DNA of 64,000 nucleotides from Triatoma infestans (lineage: Eukaryota; Arthropoda; Insecta; Hemiptera; Reduviidae). Position numbers and translations under genes: made by a program. The stretch's first letter is position 1, and every line of letters begins with the position of its first letter. The DNA lies in assembly GCA_011037195.1 (NCBI GenBank), contig JAAEAF010000258.1, forward strand, positions 1 through 64,000, given 5' to 3'. The notes below the pieces were generated by a model, which was not told the origin of the DNA, searched no databases, and saw only the letters and a program-made list of their open reading frames with translations. Below, one piece after another: positions 55,301-57,425 of the stretch.

Positions 55301-56278
55301 ACAACTTCACCCTCCCATAAATATCAGCTGCTGACATTGACATTAATCACTTACATTCCGTACACAATATTTATACAAAATGCTAATCACTAAACACTTC
55401 CGTAATTTGATTATATATTATTTACTGGTTTATTAATAAAAAATATATTCACCAAATAAGATAATACTTGCATATAGTTGTATTTTCTATTTAATATTCT
55501 ATCTATTTAGTAGTGATCCATAATTATTAGTGTCTACGGAAAAATTGGTAATATAAAAATATATTTTGTTACAGTCGTATTTTTTTTATATTGCCGTTAC
55601 ACCTGAAATGTTTATCTGAAATAAATTTGTTGAGAAAAAGTGTAGATTGAAAATGTGGGGCTGGGTGCACAATGCTGGAACATAACCTTATAACCTTCCC
55701 ACATATATAAACAAACAACAAGTATGAGTCTATAGAAACATTTCGTTGAAGTGAACTCTCCGCGAACTTAGTGAATTTGCTCTGATGAGGGATGAATATC
55801 CGAAACCGGTCAGGAACAAAACCAATATGCATGCTACGATGGGATGAAATACCGAAAGAGTAGATTCTTCGTATATTTACATAACATATATATATATATA
55901 TATATATTGCTATCTCTGTCTATTGTTACTCCATAAAAATGCCAACAGTTTTAAACACTAATAAGTATTGTAAGTGTGAAGAAAATTTGCCATTTCGCAG
56001 TGAGAGAAAGTCGTGTGAGTGTTTCACACCAGATTTTTTTTCTATTAGCAATAAAATTTATAGAAAGTGCTAGTATTTATTTTCAATTTATGACATCTAT
56101 TTTAGGTAGTGTATATGCGATGATAGTAAACAAGATACTAATTTCTACAGTAATTAGAAACTACAAGCTTGAAACAGATTTAACATTTGAACAATTACTG
56201 TACAAATACTTCTTGCTATTGGAAGTCAGCCAGGGATATCTGATCAATATTAAGCGAAGAAGTTCACCAAATAATTAA
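16184..56278 (+). CDS. Cytochrome P450, CYP4 clan, 11 exons
   Basis: A heme monooxygenase of the endoplasmic reticulum membrane; CYP4-clan members typically hydroxylate fatty acids, hormones or xenobiotics. Exons: 16184-16355, 18416-18534, 33874-33961, 34915-35103, 42605-42674, 42782-42896, 44841-44880, 52440-52552, 52632-52869, 54856-55035, 56106-56278. All junctions are AG/GT and every phase agrees, giving 498 codons. Residues: membrane anchor about 2-26, PGPKPLP hinge 36-42, W130/R134 (WxxxR), AGYDTS 302-307, ExxR 361-364, heme loop FSWGPRSCPG 433-442 with ligand Cys440. PDHF (414-417) replaces the common PDRF. I chose the ATG at 16184 because it directly precedes the hydrophobic anchor; an in-frame ATG at 16132 would add 17 residues. 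The subfamily cannot be named from here. Confidence 0.9.
16682..16897 (-). mobile_element. SINE-A, copy 2 (P450 intron 1)
   Basis: Same head and body as the copy at 11365. Minus-strand B box GGTTCGAGTCC is kept. The T-run at 16682-16692 on the plus strand is the antisense of its A-tail. Confidence 0.85.
16950..17070 (+). repeat. Repeat D fragment
   Basis: Short piece matching the unit core of repeat D: CCCGGAAGTGC, CTCCAACGATTTTCTTTAAA and GAGCTACAA. Ends are not visible. Confidence 0.6.
17071..17559. other. P450 intron 1, nothing recognised
   Basis: No reading frame or repeat that I can identify. Confidence 0.4.
17560..18040 (-). pseudogene. RTE-like LINE C-terminal fragment
   Basis: On the minus strand, across frameshifts, LRPVVTYGSETWVLTRADE-like, RLSGWERKILRR and RPRGRPRLR with RDVEDYLEADG can be read. 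These are the thumb/C-terminal phrases of RTE/CR1-type reverse transcriptases. Dead fragment in intron 1 of the P450. Confidence 0.65.
18041..18415. other. P450 intron 1, nothing recognised
   Basis: No gene or repeat recognised; the acceptor TTTCAG ends at 18415. Confidence 0.4.
18416..18534 (+). CDS. P450 exon 2
   Basis: Residues 58-97, DLFNEVSYLMNEY to NPTHIK, the beta-1 region (WFGPKLAIVLGNP aligns with the usual W.GP...V...P). Donor GTAAAC at 18535. Intron 2 that follows is 15.3 kb. Confidence 0.9.
18603..19130. repeat. Repeat D, diverged copy
   Basis: Left edge has the terminal signature in reverse (A-run, ATCTGTGTGTAACACTCACA), followed by plus-sense unit cores near 18687 (AATTTTCTTTAAATTTGG) and 18968 (CGATTTTCTTCAAACTTGG) and TTTCAAATAAAAGTGATA near 19080. 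The terminal signature facing inward at the left suggests that both ends of D carry it as an inverted repeat. Confidence 0.5.
19131..19740. other. P450 intron 2, nothing recognised
   Basis: AT-rich, no gene. A 13-base phrase TATCAAGGTCAGC/T is directly repeated near 19586-19610. Confidence 0.4.
19741..21290 (+). repeat. Duplicated LINE ORF1-like debris
   Basis: Two kinds of segment alternate. Type x (about 190 bases, at about 19820-20000 and 20535-20720) encodes a Glu/Lys-rich coiled-coil-like stretch containing LEKRIVFLEKTTAETMLHL. Type y (about 230 bases, at about 20300-20530 and 21030-21260) encodes KELTQSIRTGDLRSNIEEGDL. It looks like the N-terminal ORF1 region of the RNase H LINE that follows, partly duplicated and broken by stops. 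A foreign reverse transcriptase piece sits at 20030-20300. Confidence 0.6.
20030..20300 (+). pseudogene. Jockey-type reverse transcriptase fragment
   Basis: About 90 codons: LPNHQFGFRGHHSTIQQVHR, then GAFLDVYQAFDRVWRPGLLF (first catalytic Asp) and YYLILKSYHNERYI. Typical of Jockey-clade LINEs. It passes in frame into neighbouring debris (frame 20177-20836), so a chimeric reading frame exists, with no sign of function. Confidence 0.75.
21321..21812 (+). pseudogene. LINE RNase H domain
   Basis: RNase H fold motifs in order: QIFTDDSKI (first Asp), FTAEIFAISKALEYI (Glu), IICTDSRSSLEAI (Asp), and FLWVPGHIGIKGNEAADKAAK (His and final Asp). It would degrade template RNA during reverse transcription. 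All catalytic residues are kept although the downstream frame is shifted. Confidence 0.85.
21845..22222 (+). pseudogene. LINE C-terminal zinc-like domain
   Basis: Follows RNase H in another frame. LARLRIGHTLLTHGHIF, then CENCDAPLTVLHIFTEC: the C-x2-C-x8-H-x4-C pattern common at the C-terminus of RNase H LINEs. Ends at the natural stop 22222. Confidence 0.8.
23000..24351. other. P450 intron 2, nothing recognised
   Basis: AT-rich without a long reading frame. Contains a short purine-rich GA stretch near 23790. No repeat that I can assign. Confidence 0.4.
24356..24607 (+). repeat. Gypsy 1 5' LTR
   Basis: 252 bases, beginning TGTGGGGAGCCGG and ending GACACAACA. Identical to the 3' LTR except for one G/A difference near 24519. 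The stretch TTGGTGACC starting two bases after it is the probable tRNA primer-binding site. Confidence 0.95.
24686..25474 (+). CDS. gag: Gypsy 1 Gag
   Basis: 262-codon capsid-like protein starting MEDSKEEKVGQRRE. The core has the retrotransposon capsid pattern (PPFWVEKPEIWFYQVEAQF, then FNYLVSQLEPK). It ends in an arginine/serine-rich tail and a start of a zinc motif (CFYHFKFG). The pol frame opens at 25402 in the -1 register and the heptamer AAAAAAT at 25408-25414 fits a -1 slippery site in the gag frame, so Gag-Pol is probably made by frameshifting; a base loss is the alternative. Confidence 0.85.
   Translation: MEDSKEEKVGQRREIERVSVKIPPFWVEKPEIWFYQVEAQFNINQITVEETKFNYLVSQLEPKFVENIWDIIKSERRDKYTAAKERLLNIFKESEDKRIKRLVTTFELGDQKPSQFLRKMKSLAGEDITEKVLKTLWMEKMPDVVKNILLISEENLDKLAEMADKILEMNPRMETYSINRTANSQTKLLDKIANLEKRIEALTTSQGRSRSRRRGRSTSGDRYKKRFDPKGKYCFYHFKFGKNVNLINVWHWNSENSRQQQK
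25402..26838 (+). CDS. pol: Gypsy 1 Pol, protease and reverse transcriptase
   Basis: Overlaps gag by 73 bases in the -1 frame. Protease motif FLVDSGAEISIIP, then a linker and reverse transcriptase: FRPCGDYRRLN, FSKIDLYKAYFQIPV (first Asp), NFGLRNAPSTFQRF, and FPYLDDILIAS (YLDD). The frame ends at a stop at 26836-26838 in the connection region, where the reading register changes. Confidence 0.9.
   Translation: MWKKCKPDKCVALEFGKLSAAAEVAASSVADNIQGGRNYRLFVRDKKTGLKFLVDSGAEISIIPCSKTDKLECSLYKLYAANNSEIPTYGMKVLTIDLGLRRHFQHPFVIAKVDKGILGADFLNNYHLVIDLNKRKLVDGVTKLYIQGEVATIKKSEIISPISKDSKFKELLSSYPSITIPSLVPSEIKHDVKHHIKTEGPPVFSKARQLDQKKLKLIKQEFQFMLNNGIIQPSKSPWASPLHVVNKKDGSFRPCGDYRRLNAQTIPDRYPVPRIEDFHHILKDKIIFSKIDLYKAYFQIPVAEKDKEKTAIITPFGLFEYNVMNFGLRNAPSTFQRFINQVFQGLDFIFPYLDDILIASSTPQEHMVHLQLVLDRLQEYGLRINLAKSVLGVEELEFLGYNISKNGSKPLSHRVQAILEYKLPETIQELRTFLGLINFYRRYLKDAAQTQAVLHDYLKGAKKKDRRKVIWSEEAIKM
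26834..28585 (+). pseudogene. pol: Gypsy 1 Pol, RNase H and integrase
   Basis: Continues pol in the +1 register after a probable single-base change in the short A-run at 26830-26833. RNase H: LSTDASDIAVGAVL, YSTYDRELLGI, TDHKPL. Integrase: an HHCC zinc module (HPGIEASVKL, CKACQM), then core blocks VHIDLVGPL, IVSDQGRQFQ and HPQSNGKIERFHR with the D, D and E residues, and a GPY-type module (YEGPYLVI). A proline/glutamine/threonine-rich tail ends at the stop 28585. No frame for an envelope protein follows. Confidence 0.88.
28595..28608 (+). promoter_or_regulatory. Gypsy 1 polypurine tract
   Basis: Purine-rich GAGGGGAGAGTAG-type stretch immediately before the 3' LTR, the expected primer for plus-strand DNA synthesis. 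Confidence 0.7.
28609..28860 (+). repeat. Gypsy 1 3' LTR
   Basis: Same length as the 5' LTR and 251 of 252 bases identical by eye. Followed by the target duplication GTAT. Confidence 0.95.
28865..29246. other. P450 intron 2, nothing recognised
   Basis: No gene or repeat identified. Confidence 0.4.
29247..29379 (-). repeat. Hammerhead-like repeat, copy 1
   Basis: Minus-strand copy of the repeat at 33463-33596, about 133 bases, with shared phrases TGTGAAAACTAAGTTTGC, CTCTGTGCAAGTCTGTG and CGAACGCCCGAAACCGGTCG. The CTGANGA half of the hammerhead core is mutated here, so this copy is probably inactive. Confidence 0.7.
29474..30060 (-). pseudogene. R1-like LINE C-terminal fragment
   Basis: Frame 29474-29908 encodes VMQYFTGHGEFNSKLNELGL, then CECGERCTVHHVLFRCSLLDEARI, the cysteine/histidine C-terminal domain of R1-type LINEs. 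It differs in sequence from the adjacent R1-like element, so it is a separate family. The weak stretch up to 30060 is its upstream part. Confidence 0.65.
30208..31860 (-). CDS. R1-like reverse transcriptase and C-terminal domain
   Basis: A 550-codon open frame, long for a dead LINE. Reverse transcriptase blocks: SSYRPICLLPVLGKIMEKL, ERQYGFMRGKSTVQAI, VVGIFLDMSGAFDRVWWPGV (first Asp), NRGCPQGSVLGPQIWKVVFN, VIVHADDGAVLVW, and VKYLGVTWSKRMF. The usual Tyr or Phe before ADD is His. The C-terminal zinc-like cluster is CECGEIESVEHVLFDC. It starts after a frameshift, so it lacks its own initiation context. Confidence 0.88.
   Translation of the reverse strand: MLKLYNACFEYGIFPNVWKRGVIVTLLKGEDRDTGSASSYRPICLLPVLGKIMEKLIVLKMEDLFYEKVSERQYGFMRGKSTVQAIVRLRNVVESRREKYVVGIFLDMSGAFDRVWWPGVLWLLRDAGVKGGRYSVLKDYLKGRWVEMRCGNWKIGKKVNRGCPQGSVLGPQIWKVVFNEFIREIERVEGCEVIVHADDGAVLVWGNSRKEVEERGNVVMERIAQWCVKSKMKLSKDKPVIMMLKGILSEGRPPRIKMGDQVLKVVGQVKYLGVTWSKRMFVMAHVEEVTSRAFARMMAFMRVIKRKSVSYSVVKRIYEVMYVATVTYAAGAWADRLDVKGKGKLLSEQRRVIMSMIKGYRTLSGDACVVIAGVTPMDLETERRRVMSVIKRDGLVEWRGKVFVRRGCKKKVRNEIESMWQDGWENTSKARWTYGWWSSVAQRLRSVWVEPDHYVTQIVSGHGNFRGKLHALGLSEREECECGEIESVEHVLFDCTLWSEIRSEFVVMAEMELEFNKGRMVCEKGFDEFALFARKLLEEKEKREIESERE
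31896..32648 (-). pseudogene. R1-like linker to RT start
   Basis: A basic, Arg/Glu-rich 250-codon frame (RRRLKREVEEERKARMLNDYRRMKG) ending in VVFGLKNGKTPGWDGVAVE, the K.PG.DG signature that opens R1-type reverse transcriptases. A frameshift near 31880 separates it from the RT frame. Confidence 0.75.
32831..33136 (-). pseudogene. R1-like endonuclease N-terminal fragment
   Basis: AAVVVMNESIGVMRVQYMC and VCVELMLPDGSRLYVCSLYCQYSK resemble the early beta strands of APE-type endonucleases of R1 LINEs. The later SDH block is not visible in frame. Confidence 0.55.
33118..33405 (-). pseudogene. R1-like Gag zinc knuckles
   Basis: Minus-strand CSRCGEEGHHATVC is a clear CCHC knuckle, preceded by a partial one (FKCQGLGHIGRLC) and followed by CLECVNCKRMGYRDFKHSVTWSGC. 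Three such knuckles close the Gag of R1-type LINEs. The element ends just upstream of the first. Confidence 0.75.
33463..33596 (+). repeat. Hammerhead-like repeat, copy 2
   Basis: Plus-strand copy, inverted relative to 29247-29379. Core CTGAAGA (33522-33528), stem GGGC/GCCC around GAAC (33530-33541), GAAA (33542-33545), palindromic CCGG (33546-33549), then TC. The C-U-G-A-N-G-A and GAAA elements match hammerhead ribozymes with a minimal stem III, as described for Penelope-like elements. One extra T before stem II weakens it. Confidence 0.6.
33597..33873. other. End of P450 intron 2
   Basis: No gene; acceptor TTTGCCAG ends at 33873. Confidence 0.5.
33874..33961 (+). CDS. P450 exon 3
   Basis: Residues 98-126 plus one base: ALLSSQNALQKDAIYEFLAT and FGNGLFVKN, matching the CYP4 stretch before the C-helix (ALL.S...K...Y.FL..W.G.GL). 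Donor GTATGT at 33962. Confidence 0.9.
34145..34396 (-). mobile_element. SINE-A, copy 3 (P450 intron 3)
   Basis: More diverged copy with the same order of phrases: CAGTGCACTCCGAGCAGTGTTC, ACAACACTGCCC and ATGCTTCTAGG on the plus strand. The B box is degraded (GGTTCTTACC on the plus strand). Antisense to the P450. Confidence 0.7.
34492..34602. repeat. Long imperfect hairpin
   Basis: Arms of about 45-50 bases around a loop of about 17 bases. The inner arms 34515-34540 (CTTCAACTTAATGTTTCTG...) and 34558-34583 pair with two mismatches; the outer arms (CTACCAATTCATGTAG against CTACATAAATTGATAG) pair more loosely. Could be a MITE or foldback element. Confidence 0.65.
34915..35103 (+). CDS. P450 exon 4
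   Basis: Residues 127-189 plus one base. Starts GREWQELRKPLDKLL with the C-helix W130 and R134 that contact the heme propionate. The donor GTAACT at 35104 is chosen because it keeps frame into exon 5; a second GT at 35121 would not. Confidence 0.88.
35104..35915. other. P450 intron 4, first part
   Basis: AT-rich with A-runs (35370-35384). No gene or named element. Confidence 0.4.
35916..36740 (+). pseudogene. R2-like LINE 3' fragment
   Basis: Across frameshifts, WKLNVLNQYLFPSVTNPLQSAPLTK, FLEGVDVV, VRSSVKAMLGLPVST-like, LQHLSIAQKLSEVP, EWAKCKWQRIGVHHFKGSPQGNR and WIDAIKLNAN can be read. These are thumb and C-terminal phrases of R2/R4-type LINEs. R2 proper lives in 28S rDNA; there is no rDNA here, so this is a relative or a displaced copy. 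Confidence 0.7.
37069..37419 (-). pseudogene. LOA-like LINE C-terminal domain
   Basis: FLTGHCRLRGHLVKLGLESD, then EMEETPLYLLTDCEAATQRRF, the degenerate form of the GHC.L..HL..LG and EET..HLL..C pattern that ends RNase H LINEs. The first cysteines are lost. Confidence 0.75.
37433..37946 (-). pseudogene. LOA-like LINE RNase H
   Basis: Two overlapping frames: KWYTDGSKT (first Asp, 37755-37946), then FQAEIYASGRC (Glu), IIILSDSQAAIRAL (Asp) and LWWVPGHVGIEGNEMAYALAK (37433-37891). The final ADxLA is mutated to AYALA, removing the last metal-binding aspartate. Confidence 0.8.
38399..38968 (-). pseudogene. LOA-like LINE reverse transcriptase
   Basis: MVFIPKVGKRDATMPKSFKSI and HAYRAGRSTDTSLYLL (38708-38968) are the fingers; MSPLMWSLVVDELL and QGYADDVVIIA with intact YADD (38399-38635) are the palm. 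The stretch between them, with the first catalytic Asp, is frameshifted. Confidence 0.8.
39546..40640 (-). pseudogene. LOA-like LINE endonuclease
   Basis: Three consecutive frames: NPRACILIRNNMNYTCFSEF (40332-40640), LPFLIGCDANAYNSVWGSR (39942-40295, the GCDANA active-site block), and VLDITFRSP with EPSLSDHRIME (39546-39935, the SDH block). All key APE-type endonuclease blocks are present but in different registers. Confidence 0.8.
40804..42027 (-). pseudogene. LOA-like LINE Gag (ORF1) remains
   Basis: Proline/arginine-rich N-terminal frames (41427-42027) and a more structured piece at 40804-41025 (VWKILFYKEENGGLLMTAAID, SIRFRFGKLPI). The expected CCHC knuckles between 40640 and 40800 are not readable in one frame. 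Confidence 0.6.
42605..42674 (+). CDS. P450 exon 5
   Basis: Residues 190-212 plus two bases: SNFGYNLNELEKDKHNLGEVFE. Acceptor TTTTAG ends at 42604, donor GTGAGC at 42675. Joined to exon 4 it reads VDTLSVSNFGYNLN, in the place of the CYP4 LD..CETAMG stretch. Confidence 0.88.
42782..42896 (+). CDS. P450 exon 6
   Basis: Residues 213-251: IIDSIILHILAFPFYIGAKY and RKYTKPLWDAANE, the F-G helix region forming the substrate entrance. Donor GTAAGC at 42897. Confidence 0.9.
43047..43266 (-). mobile_element. SINE-A, copy 4 (P450 intron 6)
   Basis: Well-preserved copy: minus-strand B box GGTTCGAGTCG, body phrases CACTGTCTGGTGACGG and AATGACCATAGATGTTGACG, and an A/T-rich tail. Antisense to the P450. 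Confidence 0.85.
43567..44556 (+). repeat. Dispersed repeat D, long sense copy
   Basis: Non-coding repeat of about 990 bases. Left edge ACTTTCTCTTACTCC (43567-43581) is the exact reverse complement of GGAGTAAGAGAAAGT near the right edge (44512-44526). The right end closes with a small hairpin (GTGTGAGTGTTTCACAC) and a T-run. Inside are tandem units of about 290 bases starting with CCGGA at 43835, 44126 and 44415, each with CTCCRACG/AAGATTTTCTTTAAA and AAAGAGCTACAACTTTTATT. A (TG)n run lies at 43690-43725. Type unknown; a non-autonomous DNA element is one possibility. Confidence 0.7.
44841..44880 (+). CDS. P450 exon 7
   Basis: Forty bases, residues 252-264 plus one base: MLQGRMENKKVLG. Acceptor TTTTCAG, donor GTAAGT. 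Confirmed by the paralogous exon of the same size and phase at 9624-9663. Intron 7 that follows is 7.6 kb. Confidence 0.85.
44881..45469. other. P450 intron 7, first part
   Basis: AT-rich, nothing recognised. Confidence 0.4.
45470..45562 (-). mobile_element. SINE-A, copy 5 (head only)
   Basis: Only the tRNA-like head and the start of the body remain: plus-strand CAGCAGGCTGGATTCGAACAG and CCACTAATTTAATCCGTTCCC. Antisense to the P450 like the other four. Confidence 0.65.
45563..46227. other. P450 intron 7, with (CA)n and a shared repeat
   Basis: Contains a (CA)n run at about 45711-45733 and a stretch at 45980-46055 (TTACAATGTTATCAAGTTTT, ACGAATACATATTGAAGTAG, CCATGG) that also occurs at 12485-12565 beside the BEL/Pao integrase. 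The shared part may be the end of that BEL/Pao family. Confidence 0.55.
46228..46453 (-). repeat. Gypsy 2 3' LTR
   Basis: Matches 50696-50924 with scattered substitutions and small indels: for example AACAGTACAGACAC against AACAGACTAGACAC, and the terminal TCTTATA against TCCTACA, so one terminus has mutated away from TGTAGGA...TCCTACA symmetry. Confidence 0.9.
46974..47462 (-). pseudogene. Gypsy 2 integrase
   Basis: CVLCILAEKKQGKQ (end of the zinc module), then YHVDHIGPMPSTRKNYRYLLV (first Asp), IVSDRGTAFTSSEFQ (second Asp) and TNGQVERVNR (Glu). The catalytic triad is kept, but the frame ends soon after and the C-terminal domain is broken. Confidence 0.85.
47729..47971 (+). mobile_element. 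SINE-B, copy 1, with 17-base target duplication
   Basis: tRNA-derived SINE at 47746-47954 on the plus strand: A-box-like GTGTATTGGTTATGAGC, B-box AGTTCGAGTCC, body with TGCTTCCGCCCCCC and TAGTTGGACG, and a tail of ACTTT repeats and T-run. Flanked by perfect direct repeats TTTACTTTCATTTTGTC (47729-47745 and 47955-47971). It splits the pol of Gypsy 2, so it is younger than that insertion. Confidence 0.92.
47972..48334 (-). pseudogene. Gypsy 2 RNase H remains
   Basis: Two frames: MDGYGMILMQKCEEDRKFDP and SGKTTPAEKRYCYELEVLAV (48122-48334), then RVARWAVFLENYQFEIVHRS and HVDALSRHPLP (47934-48125). This is the usual order of Gypsy RNase H, with the expected Asp-start region mutated. Confidence 0.75.
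48316..49047 (-). pseudogene. Gypsy 2 reverse transcriptase
   Basis: MPRIDDEIDALKGARWFSTLDLRNKFLHVPV keeps the first catalytic Asp, but the block that should contain YLDD reads CHVENLP. Both palm aspartates are lost, so this enzyme cannot work. Confidence 0.8.
49085..49702 (-). pseudogene. Gypsy 2 Gag end, protease and RT start
   Basis: Two CCHC knuckles (CYNCGSTQHVVGEC, CFKCNKYGHISERC), then the protease LLDSGSELTLL, then the opening of the reverse transcriptase (LKEWLEEGIIQPSISDYASPIV). Here Gag and protease share one frame, unlike Gypsy 1. Confidence 0.85.
49962..50246 (-). pseudogene. Gypsy 2 Gag capsid part
   Basis: GSWLQEFNELGHLCQWADIQ and ARRLLKGTAALFIKH resemble the retrotransposon capsid. 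Stops on both sides separate it from the knuckles and the N-terminus. Confidence 0.65.
50492..50607 (-). pseudogene. Gypsy 2 Gag N-terminus with SAP-like helix pair
   Basis: SSLKVTELKEELKKCNLKRC with the following GSK resembles a SAP domain (a DNA-binding helix pair), which is found at the Gag N-terminus of several insect Gypsy elements. An acidic Glu/Asp-rich stretch follows at about 50385-50450. Confidence 0.6.
50696..50924 (-). repeat. Gypsy 2 5' LTR
   Basis: 229 bases, TGTAGGA...TCCTACA termini intact. Lies at the right because the element is on the minus strand. Confidence 0.9.
50925..52439. other. P450 intron 7, last part
   Basis: AT-rich. Apart from a tRNA-like unit at 51220-51302, I see no element and no convincing reading frame; short minus-strand frames at 51555-51779 and 51835-52020 match nothing. 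Confidence 0.4.
51220..51302 (-). repeat. tRNA-like unit
   Basis: Minus strand: TTAGCCGAGTGGTTAGCGCG (A box) and AGTTCGAATCCC (B box) 50 bases apart, with a long variable region as in Ser/Leu tRNAs, then a T/C-rich tail. The acceptor arms do not pair well, so a SINE head is more likely than a working tRNA gene. Confidence 0.6.
52440..52552 (+). CDS. P450 exon 8
   Basis: Residues 265-302: EMEGKYTFYSDVLIEKAIKD and LSSDATGRLAGDFLVA, the start of the I helix. Acceptor TTTGTAG, donor GTAAGT at 52553. Confidence 0.88.
52632..52869 (+). CDS. P450 exon 9
   Basis: Residues 303-381 plus one base. Starts GYDTSTTTMSHALLLLA, completing the oxygen-activating AGYDTS motif (Asp305, Thr306), and contains the K-helix ExxR as KEVMRLYSVPA (Glu361, Arg364). 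Donor GTATGC at 52870. Confidence 0.93.
52870..53325. other. P450 intron 9, first part
   Basis: Nothing recognised except a short repeat D core near 53255 (CTCCGGCGATTTTCTTTGA). Confidence 0.4.
53326..53945 (+). pseudogene. RTE-like LINE C-terminal fragment
   Basis: Across stops: YLGVIVIEINNVGTEV, GNRCSYDL, KYFKCREISREAKLL, then KQARLRMQVDSSRSSRRILEV and GNRRHGTSNRWLDRVKEAS. These are the thumb and C-terminal phrases of RTE/CR1-type LINEs. Related in type to the fragment at 17560-18040. Confidence 0.75.
54096..54325 (-). mobile_element. SINE-B, copy 2, with 13-base target duplication
   Basis: Minus-strand SINE at 54109-54312, same family as 47746-47954: GGTGTTAGTGATGTGGAT head, TTGTTCGAGTCC B box, AAAAAATGTTGAACATAA and TTGCTTCCGCCTCCCCC body, and CTTACTTTACG end. 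Flanked by perfect direct repeats ACTGCATGTACTA (54096-54108 and 54313-54325). Confidence 0.9.
54326..54855. other. P450 intron 9, last part
   Basis: A weak repeat D core near 54530 (ATGATTTTCTTGAAACTT). Otherwise nothing recognised. Confidence 0.4.
54856..55035 (+). CDS. P450 exon 10
   Basis: Residues 382-441 plus one base. KYKLPEGATAYISFYNLHRN, then FYPDHFLPEE (His416 where most P450s have Arg), and the heme loop FSWGPRSCPG with Cys440 as the iron ligand. Donor GTAAAT at 55036. Confidence 0.93.
55036..55560. other. P450 intron 10, first part
   Basis: AT-rich; nothing recognised. Confidence 0.4.
55782..55811 (+). ncRNA. Hammerhead-ribozyme-like core
   Basis: CTGATGA (55782-55788), stem II region GGGATGAATATCC (55789-55801, GGAT/ATCC around GAAT, and the first G able to pair with the last C), GAAA (55802-55805), palindrome CCGG (55806-55809) and TC (55810-55811), giving a GUC cleavage triplet. 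The flanks UUUGCU and AGGAAC can form a weak stem I with one mismatch. It keeps all invariant core bases. The very short palindromic stem III would require dimer formation, as described for hammerheads in Penelope-like elements. Confidence 0.5.
55990..56037 (+). repeat. Repeat D terminal fragment
   Basis: GAGAGAAAGTCGTGTGAGTG, CACACC and a T-run match the right end of repeat D at 44512-44556. It sits just before the last P450 exon and exactly where homology with the duplicated last-exon block starts. Confidence 0.65.
56106..56278 (+). CDS. P450 exon 11 (last coding exon)
   Basis: Residues 442-498 and stop TAA. SVYAMIVNKILISTVIRNYKL is the L helix, ending INIKRRSSPNN. Possible poly(A) signals AATAAA at 56292-56297 and 56374-56379; the second is conserved in the duplicate downstream, so it is the better candidate. 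Confidence 0.92.
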
Positions 56279-57425
56279 ACTTTTCCTTAAAAATAAACAT
56301 GAATATTTTGTTTTTTAAATACAACTAAATGATGTATATTATAATTTAATTACATTTTTGAATTCTATATGAAAATAAATTTGATTTTCATGCCGATTGT
56401 TTTTTAGTACCCGTGATGCTTTTTCGGACAACATTTTTTTGTTTTGCCTCTGGTGCTTTTGAACTTGCAATTAATATTTTCCTCCAAACTTATGTTTAAC
56501 TTACTTACTTGGTCAAATAATTCCGAAAAATAAATGTATACTAAGTGGAATTGTTTGCCCATCTTTTTAGGATGAACATCTTTGGACAATCGTAATCATT
56601 GCAAATTAAATGAATTTTTAAAATAAAACAAAAGAAATTCCCGTTTTTAATGGGAAATGGGAATGGTAGATCATTATTTTTTTATGTCGACAACAATGAA
56701 ATAATGTATCAATTATTTCATAAAAAAATAAATTAAGAATATAACACATTTTCTCTTTATGTCTAAAAAGATTTGTGCCATGTGTAGTGGTAAAAGTACT
56801 GCCAATTTCTATACGTATTAATATTTAATTGCATTAATTTCCTATAATATTAATCAAGGATAATTTCATTAACATTCTCTTAAATAAAATCAACTGTGGC
56901 TCTACCTGGGACTCTTCATTGACAAGCGAGCCACATGGAACCCACACACAAGTATTACAAGACATGCAATGACTGACCGAACGTGCCAGGCTTTTTAGAA
57001 GACGATATAAATTACCTATGGAATTGAAAAGTATGAAGTTACGGACTGGAACTGTGAAGTTTAATCAAACCTATATACATTCGAACTATACAGACGTTCC
57101 AATCCAAATTATTTCGACAAATGTCTACTATGTCACAAATTTCACTCTCCATGAAGACCACAACATCTCTTGTTGATCTCTTGAAGATGTTATATAGAAG
57201 ATTTCTCATTGCACTAATCCATTTGTACAATCTCTACTCTGTATTGCTATCCCCATCAATTCCCTCGCCGTTTAAATCGCCAGTGGTCCAGAAATTTCCT
57301 TATTAATCGATCAATGAATGCGAAAGTAGTGCTACTATTGGGGTAGTTTTCTCCGCCTGCTCATCACATCAAGATATCAACCTATCTTATCCTATTTCTT
57401 TTTCTACCATACATTACTATATACT
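56279..57425 (+). repeat. Duplicated 3' flank of the P450, block 1
   Basis: Homologous to 62248-63300: shared phrases include AATTTGATTTTCATGCCGAT, TTGTTTTTTRGTACCC, GACAACAATGAAATAATGTA and CGCCTGYTCATCACATCAAG. Includes the 3' UTR. No conserved reading frame; indels break every short ORF between the copies. Confidence 0.8.

Noticed and set aside
57121..57306. Short ORF downstream of the P450
   Set aside because: The homologous stretch in the duplicated flank (about 63000-63180) has indels that destroy the frame, so it is not under coding selection.
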